Assembly: GCA_040307715.1 (NCBI GenBank)
Contig: JAWRJC010000084.1
Coordinates: 1-22,484, forward strand
Reading direction: 5' to 3'
From: RUG13615 sp040307715
GTDB taxonomy: Bacteria > Bacillota > Clostridia > Peptostreptococcales > Anaerovoracaceae
DNA: 22,484 bases
In this document: one piece after another, positions 16,478 through 22,484 of the stretch
Position numbering within the stretch: the stretch's first letter is position 1
Layout: each line of letters starts with the position of its first letter
The notes under the pieces: generated by a model
Databases searched by the model: none
Seen by the model: the letters and a program-made list of their open reading frames with translations, nothing else
What the model was told of the DNA's origin: nothing
Position numbers and translations under genes: made by a program

Positions 16478-17935
16478 TTACTCCTTTCCGTCCCAGCAGT
16501 ATGTGCACAGCTTGCAGGGGTCCACATCGATGGCCTTCAGAAGGTCAGGGAGTTCCTGGAACCGCAGGCTGTCAAAATTCAGTTTCTGTCTGATGAGTTC
16601 CACCATGTTTGCGTGCCGTTCAGTCGAAGGATCCGCGTACTCTTTGAGGATCTCCTTCGGGATCTCGACTTCTTCCCCGATGTCGGTCGGGTTGGCGCCG
16701 GCTTCTCCGCCGAGGCCTTCCAGCTCTCTGATGCAGCGGCGGGTGATCAATTCCATATCCGTGACGCTGCGGGAGAAGTTGAGGTATTTGCAGCCGTACA
16801 TGATCGGCGGGCAGGCGCTCCGTACGTGGATCTCCTTGGCGCCGTTCTCGATCAGGTAGGCGACTGTCTCGGAAAGCTGTGTGCCGCGGACGATGGAGTC
16901 ATCGATGAGGATGAACTTTCTGTCCTTGATGATCTGGAACACCGGCACGAGCTTCATCTTGGCGATGAGGTTGCGCGCGCGCTGGTGCTGCGGCATGAAG
17001 CTGCGGGGCCAGGTCGGGGTGTACTTGATCAGCGGACGGGCGTACGGTGTCTTGCTGCCGTTGGCATAGCCGAGCGCATGCGCAATGCCGCTGTCCGGCA
17101 CGCCGGCGATGTAGTCGACATCCATATCCCCGTCCCGCTTGGCGAGGATGTAGCCGTTGCGGTTGCGCATCATCTCAACGTTCTTGCCTTCGTAGATCGA
17201 CGTCGTATAGCCGAAGTAGGTCCACAGGAACGAGCAGACGCGCATCTCCTCGAACGGCGGTGCGACGGTCTTCTCGTCGCGGCTGGTCAGGAAAGCGATC
17301 TCCCCGGGACCAAGTTCCCGCTTGTATGTATATCCGATATTGATGAAAGCGAAGGACTCGCTGGCGGCACAGAAGGCATCGTGGCCTTTGCGGCCGATGA
17401 TGAGCGGCGTTCTGCCGTAGCGGTCTCTGGCCGCATACATGCCTTCCGGCGTCAGGACCAGCATGGTGCAGGAACCTTCGATCTTTTCCTGCGCGAACCG
17501 GATCCCGCTGATCAGGTCCTCCTTAGAGGAGACGAGCGCTGCCACCAGTTCGGTGTTATTGATATGGTAGTGGCTCATCGACATGAACTGGCCGTGGCCG
17601 GTCCTGATGAGCTCCTCAACGAGCGCTTCCTTGTTGTTGATGCGCCCGACCGTGGTGATCGCGTAATCGCCGTGCTTGCTCTTTACGGTCAACGGCTGCG
17701 GATCGCCGTCGCTGATGGCGCCGATCCCGGCATTGCCCTTCATGGTCTCGATGTCTTCTTCAAACTTGCTGCGGAAGGGGATGTTCTCGATGTTGTGGAT
17801 CTCTCTGTTAAAGCCGTCCTTCTCCAGAATGCACATGCCGCCGCGCTTCGTACCGAGGTGCGAATGGTAGTCCGTTCCGAAGAAGATGTCCATGACACAG
17901 TCGGTGTTGCTGACGACGCCGAAAATACCGCCCAT
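16478..17935 (-). CDS. purF: PurF-like amidophosphoribosyltransferase without the catalytic glutaminase cysteine
   Basis: By homology, makes phosphoribosylamine from PRPP, the first step of purine synthesis. The 485-aa protein has a class II (Ntn) glutaminase-like domain (about 1-230) and a type I phosphoribosyltransferase domain. The PRPP loop ILIDDSIVRGTQ (342-353) and GVPDSGIAHALGYA (278-291) are intact. Cysteines aligning with the Fe-S ligands of Bacillus PurF are present (Cys234, Cys382 and the Cys474-x2-Cys477-x2-Cys480 motif). The N-terminus is MGGIFGVV, so the nucleophile Cys is Gly. An in-frame TAA lies directly before the ATG, so no Cys-bearing propeptide is possible. The oxyanion NG motif is VG (96-97), and the GHVRY and DTE motifs are GAISD and NTE. 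It abuts purN and precedes purO. Transferase activity, perhaps ammonia-dependent, is plausible; glutaminase activity is doubtful. Confidence 0.9.
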   Translation of the reverse strand: MGGIFGVVSNTDCVMDIFFGTDYHSHLGTKRGGMCILEKDGFNREIHNIENIPFRSKFEEDIETMKGNAGIGAISDGDPQPLTVKSKHGDYAITTVGRINNKEALVEELIRTGHGQFMSMSHYHINNTELVAALVSSKEDLISGIRFAQEKIEGSCTMLVLTPEGMYAARDRYGRTPLIIGRKGHDAFCAASESFAFINIGYTYKRELGPGEIAFLTSRDEKTVAPPFEEMRVCSFLWTYFGYTTSIYEGKNVEMMRNRNGYILAKRDGDMDVDYIAGVPDSGIAHALGYANGSKTPYARPLIKYTPTWPRSFMPQHQRARNLIAKMKLVPVFQIIKDRKFILIDDSIVRGTQLSETVAYLIENGAKEIHVRSACPPIMYGCKYLNFSRSVTDMELITRRCIRELEGLGGEAGANPTDIGEEVEIPKEILKEYADPSTERHANMVELIRQKLNFDSLRFQELPDLLKAIDVDPCKLCTYCWDGKE

Positions 17936-18532
17936 TTAGTGCCTCGCTTTCTCGATCATCGCGATCGCTTCGGGAAGGATCCTATGCTCTACTTCGAGCA
18001 CGCGTTCTCTGAGGGTCTGCGGATCATCGCCCGGCATGACCGGCACCTTCTCCTGCAGGATGATCTTGCCGGTGTCAATGCCCTCGTCGACGTAATGGAC
18101 CGTCGCGCCGCTCTCCGTCTCGCCTGCCGCCAGGACCGCCTCGTGCACCTTGATGCCGTAGAAGTCCTTGCCGCCGAACTTGGGAAGAAGCGCCGGGTGG
18201 ATGTTGATGATCCGGCCGGCGTATTTCTGCACGACCTTCGGAGGAAGGATCGACAGATAGCCCGCCAGCACGATCAGATCCGGATGCTCGCCGTCGAGGA
18301 TCCGGAGGATCGCGTCAAATCTGTCACGCAGATCCGCATATTCGAATTTTGTGACCGCCGCGTAGGGGATCTCATGCTGCTTGGCTCTTTCCAGCGCATA
18401 GGCATTCGCGCTGGAGGAGATCACACCGACGATCTTGCTGTTCGGGATGGTCCCGTCCTCGACCGCGTCGATGATCGACTGCAGGTCGCTGCCGTTGCCC
18501 GATACTAATACACTGATCCTAAATAGTTCCAT
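17936..18532 (-). CDS. purN: Phosphoribosylglycinamide formyltransferase (GAR transformylase)
   Basis: Transfers a formyl group from 10-formyl-tetrahydrofolate to GAR, the third step of purine synthesis. The 198-aa product has the phosphate loop SGNGSDLQ (11-18), the catalytic pair Asn110 and His112 in INIHPALLPKFGG, and Asp149 in HYVDEGIDTG. Length and motif order are normal. The start overlaps the end of purM by 14 bp, and its stop codon TAA directly touches the purF ATG. Translational coupling across purM-purN-purF is therefore likely. The upstream Shine-Dalgarno is weak (AGGG about 10 nt away), as expected for a coupled start. Confidence 0.97.
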   Translation of the reverse strand: MELFRISVLVSGNGSDLQSIIDAVEDGTIPNSKIVGVISSSANAYALERAKQHEIPYAAVTKFEYADLRDRFDAILRILDGEHPDLIVLAGYLSILPPKVVQKYAGRIINIHPALLPKFGGKDFYGIKVHEAVLAAGETESGATVHYVDEGIDTGKIILQEKVPVMPGDDPQTLRERVLEVEHRILPEAIAMIEKARH

Positions 18533-19565
18533 GGATGATCACCCTGTCGCTTTCCGACGTTACCGTCTTACCGATGATGCTTGCGTTTTCTCCCGCGCTG
18601 CGGAGCGCTTCCAGAACGCCGTCCGCGTCTTCTTCCGCGACGACCATCATCATGCCGACGCCCATGTTGAAGGTGGAGAACATTTCCTTGTCTTCGATGC
18701 CGCCGCACTTCTGGATGTAACGGAAGATCGGGAGGATCTCCCAGCTGCCGACCTCAAAGGAGGCCGCGATGCCTTCCGGAAGGATGCGGGGCACGTTCTC
18801 ATAGAAGCCGCCGCCGGTCACGTGGACGATGCCCTTGACCTTGAACTTCGGCAGGACAGCCGCGCACGCGTCCGCGTAGATGCGGGTCGGGGTCAGGAGC
18901 GTTTCGCCCAGGGTCCCGCCCAGTTCTTCGACTTCCGTATCCACGGTGAGGCCCATCTTCTCGAAGAAAAGCTTTCTCACCAGAGAATAGCCATTGCTGT
19001 GGATCCCGCTGCTGGGGATGCCGATGATCACGTCGCCGGCCTGGATGTCGTCGCCGGTGATCATATTCTTACGGTCTACGACGCCGACCGAGAACCCGGC
19101 CATGTCGTATTCACCGTCGCCGTAGAAGCCCGGCATCTCCGCCGTCTCGCCGCCGATGAGCGCAGAGCGCCCCTGCCGGCAGCCTTCCGCCACACCACTG
19201 ACGATGTCCGCGATCTTCTCCGCCGTGACTTTGCCGGTCGCGATGTAATCGAGGAAGAACAGCGGCGTCGCGCCCTGGCAGAGCACGTCGTTGACGCACA
19301 TGGCCACGCAGTCGATGCCGACCGTATTGTGCTTGTCCATCAGGAACGCGATCTTGAGTTTGGTCCCGACACCGTCGGTGCCGCTGACGAGGACCGGCTC
19401 TTCCATCCCCTCCATCGGGAGTTTGTAGAGGCCGCCGAATCCGCCCAGACCGGTAAGAACATTCTCGTTCATGGTCTTCTTGACGTGGTCCTTCATGAGG
19501 GAGACGGCGCGCTCGCCTTCTTTGGTATCGACGCCGGCGTCTTTATAAGTCAGTTTTTCATCCAT
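18519..19565 (-). CDS. purM: Phosphoribosylformylglycinamidine cyclo-ligase (AIR synthetase)
   Basis: ATP-dependent ring closure of FGAM to AIR, the fifth step of purine synthesis. The 348-aa length is standard. Motifs of the PurM/PurL superfamily are present: VSGTDGVGTKLKIAF (60-74), DCVAMCVNDVLCQGATPLFFLDYIATG, LIGGETAEMPGFY, GIPSSGIHSNGYSL and HVTGGGFYENVPRI. TAAGGAG lies 7 nt before the ATG and the gene starts 11 bp after purE. Its substrate comes from the PurL encoded just upstream, and its product is the substrate of the PurE/PurK step. Confidence 0.98.
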   Translation of the reverse strand: MDEKLTYKDAGVDTKEGERAVSLMKDHVKKTMNENVLTGLGGFGGLYKLPMEGMEEPVLVSGTDGVGTKLKIAFLMDKHNTVGIDCVAMCVNDVLCQGATPLFFLDYIATGKVTAEKIADIVSGVAEGCRQGRSALIGGETAEMPGFYGDGEYDMAGFSVGVVDRKNMITGDDIQAGDVIIGIPSSGIHSNGYSLVRKLFFEKMGLTVDTEVEELGGTLGETLLTPTRIYADACAAVLPKFKVKGIVHVTGGGFYENVPRILPEGIAASFEVGSWEILPIFRYIQKCGGIEDKEMFSTFNMGVGMMMVVAEEDADGVLEALRSAGENASIIGKTVTSESDRVIIHGTI

Positions 19566-19576
19566 GGTTGATCTCC

Positions 19577-20056
19577 TTACTGATTCATCTCGGCGTCGAT
19601 CGCCAAAATATCCTGTTCCATCTTCTCTTTATAGGCCTTGAAAGCGGTGCGCAGTTCCGGGTACTTGACGCTCAGGATCTGCACCGCCAGCAGCGCGGCG
19701 TTCTCCGCCCCGCCGATGGCAACGGTCGCGACCGGGATGCCTTTGGGCATCTGCACAACGGACAGGAGCGAATCCATGCCGCCCAGATCGCTGGTCTTCA
19801 TGGGGATGCCGATGACCGGCAGCGGGGTGTTGCCGGCGATGACGCCCGCCAGGTGCGCCGCCTTGCCTGCCGCCGCGATGATGACCTCTACGCCGCGGTC
19901 CTCCGCCGTGCGGGCGAATTCCTCCGCCTGCCGGGGCGTGCGGTGCGCGGACAGAACGCGCAATTCATACTCGACACCGAACTCCTTGAGAATACCTTCG
20001 GCTTTCTCAACGACCGGATAATCGGATTTGCTGCCCATGATGATGGCTGCTTTCAT
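19577..20056 (-). CDS. purE: N5-carboxyaminoimidazole ribonucleotide mutase
   Basis: Catalyses the carboxylation step to CAIR. The 159-aa protein has the PurE signatures GSKSD (8-12), SAHRTP (36-41) and AAAGKAAHLAGVIAG (about 61-75), including the His of the HL motif. This pattern is that of class I (N5-CAIR mutase), which works after the ATP-dependent PurK. PurK is not in the window. Ribosome binding site AAAGGAGG lies 5 nt before the ATG. It starts 11 bp after the purL stop. Confidence 0.96.
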   Translation of the reverse strand: MKAAIIMGSKSDYPVVEKAEGILKEFGVEYELRVLSAHRTPRQAEEFARTAEDRGVEVIIAAAGKAAHLAGVIAGNTPLPVIGIPMKTSDLGGMDSLLSVVQMPKGIPVATVAIGGAENAALLAVQILSVKYPELRTAFKAYKEKMEQDILAIDAEMNQ

Positions 20057-20067
20057 GTGTGCCTCCT

Positions 20068-22484
20068 TTATTTGAAATACGCGACGCCGCTCTCGAAGAG
20101 CTTCATGTCCTTCACGCCGTCCACGTTCTGATAGACGTATTCGCCGATGCGCTCGCTGTGGCCCATCTTGCCGAAGACTCTGCCGTCCGGACTGGTGATG
20201 CCTTCGACCGCCATGACCGAATGGTTGGGGTTGAAAGCGATATCCATCGCCGGGTTGCCGGCAAGGTCGACGTACTGGGTCGCGACCTGTCCGCCGGCGA
20301 GCAGCTGCTGCAGGAGTTCATCGCTGCAGATGAATCTGCCTTCGCCGTGGGAGATCGGGATGGTGTAGACCGCATCCTCCTCCGTACCGGCGAGCCAGGG
20401 GCTCAGTTTGCTGGCGACTCTGGTGCGCACGAGCTGCGACTGGTGACGGCCGATCTTGTTGTAGGTCAGCGTCGGGCTGTTCTCATCCACATCGCAGATC
20501 CTGCCGTACGGCACGAGGCCGAGCTTGATCAGCGCCTGGAAGCCGTTGCAGATGCCGAGCATCAGGCCGTCTCTGTTCTCGAGCAGGTCGGTGACCGCCT
20601 CTTTGATCTGCGGGTTGCGGAAGATCGCTGTGATGAACTTCGCGCTGCCGTCCGGTTCGTCGCCGCCGGAGAACCCGCCGGGGATCATGATGATCTGGCT
20701 CTGCTTGATCTTCTCCGCAAGGCTGTGGATCGATTCGTTGAGGATCGCCTGGTCCATGTTGCGGATGAGGCAGATCTCCGCCTCCGCGCCGGCTCTCTCG
20801 AAGGCACGCTTGCTGTCCATCTCGCAGTTGGTGCCGGGGAAGGCCGGAATGATGACCTTCGGCTTCGCGACCTTGATCGCCGGACCTTCTAAGACCGGCG
20901 CCTTGCCGGGTGCTTTCTCCGCCGCCGGCTCGACGATGCCCTCGGCATCCGCCGTGCGGACCGGGAAGACGCTCTCGAGCGGCTTTTCCCACTGCTCGCG
21001 GACCCAGTCGATGTTGAGGGTCTGCTTGTCGCCTTCGCAGTTGAGGCGAATCTCGCCGTCTGCGTTCGTGCGGCCGACCATCACGTAATGGATGTCGCCG
21101 AAGAGTGCGGTGAGGTCTTCGCCAGCGCCGATCTCCAGGAGCAGGCCGCCGTAACCGCGGCTCTTCAGATCTGCCTGCGAGATATCGCCGATGCTGCAGC
21201 CGATGCCGTTGCCGACCGCCATCTTGACCGCCGCCATGAACACGCCGCCGTAACCGACCGCTGCCGCCGCGAGGATCTTCTTCGCCGCCGCCAGTTCACG
21301 CACCTTGGCCATCGCCGCGCGGTACGCTGGGAAGTCGGGCATGCCCGCTGCATCTTTTTCGCACTTGATATAGACCAGCTTGCTGTTTTCTTTCTTGAAC
21401 TCGGTCGAGATGACTTCGTCCGCGCGGATCGTCGTCACCGCGAAGGACAGGAGCGCCGGTGGGACATTGATATCCATGAAGGTGCCGGACATGCTGTCCT
21501 TGCCGCCGATCGCCGGGATCTCGAGTTCTTTCTGGGCCTTGAGGCCGCCGAGCAGGGCTGCCATGGGCTTGCCCCAGGACTGGCGGTCTGTCAGTTTTTC
21601 AAAGTATTCCTGGAAGGTCAGGCGGATGGTGGAAATGTCCCCGCCGAGCGCCGCGATCTTCGTGACGCTGTCCAGAACGCTGTACAGCGCGCCGTGGAAC
21701 GGGCTCGACTTCGCCATCTTCGGGTCGTAGCCGTAGGCCATGAGGGACGCGGTGGTCGTCTCGCCTTCGGTCACCGGCAGTTTGGCAGCCATGCCCATCG
21801 CCGGGGACAGCTGGTACTTGCCGCCCAGCGGCATCAGCACAGAGGCTGCGCCGATGGTGCTGTCAAAGCGCTCGATCAGGCCCTTCTTGCTGCAGCAGTT
21901 GAGATCGGACAGATACTCTGCCGGATCCGGGTAATCGATCAGCAGGTTTTTCGCGGTCTTCTTCTCCGCCGCGACCGTAACATCCGTGCGCTGGGTCGCG
22001 CCGTTGGTGTCGAGGAACGCGCGGGACAGGTCGAGGATCGTCTTGCCGCGCCAGCTCATGCGGACACGGCCGGTATCGGTGACCGCCGCGACCTCGGTCG
22101 CTTCCAGGTTCTCTTCGTTGGCGTATTTGATAAAGGTCTCAACGTTTTCTTTCTCGACGACGACCGCCATGCGTTCCTGCGACTCGGAGACCGCCAGTTC
22201 GGTGCCGTTGAGGCCTTCGTATTTCTTCGGGACGAGATCCAGATCGATGTCCAGCCCTTCCGCCAGTTCGCCGATCGCGACGCTGACGCCGCCCGCGCCG
22301 AAATCGTTGCAGCGCTTGATCATGACCGCCGCTTCTTTTCTGCGGAACAGTCTCTGCAGGTTGCGCTCAACAGGCGGGTTGCCCTTCTGGACTTCCGCGC
22401 CGCACTCGTCGATGGACTCGAGGGTGTGCTCCTTGGAGGAACCGGTGGCGCCGCCGACGCCGTCGCGTCCGGTCCGGCCGCCGA
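20068..22484 (-). CDS. purL: Phosphoribosylformylglycinamidine synthase, large single-chain type (N-terminal part outside window)
   Basis: Makes FGAM from FGAR, ATP and glutamine, the fourth step of purine synthesis. The frame is open from the right edge to the TAA at 20068, showing 804 residues. The first visible segment GGRTGRDGVGGATGSS is a PurL ATP-site motif, so roughly the first third of a protein of about 1200-1250 aa is missing. An in-frame ATG at 22323 (MIKRCNDFG) is internal, not the start. Later domains include LGGKYQLSPAMGMAA, a second PurM-like half (GGKDSMSGTF), and a C-terminal class I glutaminase. The glutaminase has FPGTNCEMD, PGGFSGGDE, the nucleophile Cys in LGICNGFQ (codon at 20548-20550) and SHGEGRF. 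This is the long one-chain form, so no purS or purQ is expected. It is the first purine gene visible here. Confidence 0.97.
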   Translation of the reverse strand, partial: GGRTGRDGVGGATGSSKEHTLESIDECGAEVQKGNPPVERNLQRLFRRKEAAVMIKRCNDFGAGGVSVAIGELAEGLDIDLDLVPKKYEGLNGTELAVSESQERMAVVVEKENVETFIKYANEENLEATEVAAVTDTGRVRMSWRGKTILDLSRAFLDTNGATQRTDVTVAAEKKTAKNLLIDYPDPAEYLSDLNCCSKKGLIERFDSTIGAASVLMPLGGKYQLSPAMGMAAKLPVTEGETTTASLMAYGYDPKMAKSSPFHGALYSVLDSVTKIAALGGDISTIRLTFQEYFEKLTDRQSWGKPMAALLGGLKAQKELEIPAIGGKDSMSGTFMDINVPPALLSFAVTTIRADEVISTEFKKENSKLVYIKCEKDAAGMPDFPAYRAAMAKVRELAAAKKILAAAAVGYGGVFMAAVKMAVGNGIGCSIGDISQADLKSRGYGGLLLEIGAGEDLTALFGDIHYVMVGRTNADGEIRLNCEGDKQTLNIDWVREQWEKPLESVFPVRTADAEGIVEPAAEKAPGKAPVLEGPAIKVAKPKVIIPAFPGTNCEMDSKRAFERAGAEAEICLIRNMDQAILNESIHSLAEKIKQSQIIMIPGGFSGGDEPDGSAKFITAIFRNPQIKEAVTDLLENRDGLMLGICNGFQALIKLGLVPYGRICDVDENSPTLTYNKIGRHQSQLVRTRVASKLSPWLAGTEEDAVYTIPISHGEGRFICSDELLQQLLAGGQVATQYVDLAGNPAMDIAFNPNHSVMAVEGITSPDGRVFGKMGHSERIGEYVYQNVDGVKDMKLFESGVAYFK

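Noticed and set aside
15548..18508. A plus-strand open frame of 986 codons opposite the transformylase, cyclohydrolase, purF and purN genes
   Set aside because: It runs antisense across four well-recognised genes and its translation has no recognisable motifs. GC-rich codon bias on the minus strand keeps that frame free of stops.
22321..22323. Start codon of purL at 22323
   Set aside because: The frame continues upstream to the window edge and encodes the conserved GGRTGRDGVGGATGSS motif, so this ATG is internal.

Overview
The window is a densely packed bacterial chromosome segment in which all 19 recognised genes lie on the minus strand. Transcription therefore runs from the high coordinates to the low ones. 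The DNA looks GC-rich by eye. Most starts have strong AGGAGG-type ribosome binding sites. The mix of clostridial-type purine genes, a PucR regulator, MetG with a fused tRNA-binding domain, and a biotin-dependent Na+-pump-type decarboxylase suggests an anaerobic, GC-rich Firmicute (Clostridia, Oscillospiraceae-like or a relative). That placement is an inference from gene content only. No mobile element, CRISPR array, rRNA or tRNA gene was found.

Region 1 (22484 to about 13270) is a purine biosynthesis operon, in transcription order: purL (5' end outside the window), purE, purM, purN, a purF homologue, purO-type IMP cyclohydrolase, stand-alone AICAR transformylase, purD. Spacings run from a 14-bp overlap to 37 bp, with no convincing terminator. 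Two points stand out. The PurF homologue has no N-terminal catalytic cysteine and has lost other glutaminase residues, while its phosphoribosyltransferase loop and Fe-S-type cysteines are intact. The usual bifunctional PurH is replaced by two proteins: a PurH-type transformylase domain and an archaeal-type (PurO) cyclohydrolase.

Region 2 (13258 to 4636) continues on the same strand with a cytidylate-kinase-like protein, metG, tatD, tilS, ftsH (TTG start) and a PucR-family regulator starting 3 bp after ftsH. These are nucleotide, translation and protein quality-control functions. Two GC-rich hairpins without U-tracts flank metG.

Region 3 (4635 to 1859) is a 250-bp AT-rich regulatory gap followed by a short operon for a biotin-dependent acyl-CoA decarboxylase of the methylmalonyl-CoA decarboxylase type: carboxyltransferase (mmdA), small membrane anchor (mmdD) and biotin carrier (mmdC). 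A good sigma-A-like promoter precedes it and a clear intrinsic terminator ends it. The integral-membrane beta subunit that would complete the sodium pump is not here.

Region 4 (1817 to 1) holds coaX (type III pantothenate kinase) and dusB (tRNA-dihydrouridine synthase), which runs off the left edge.

The best candidate for something under-described is the purine operon: a PurF with an apparently dead glutaminase domain, encoded next to a split, mixed-origin PurH replacement.
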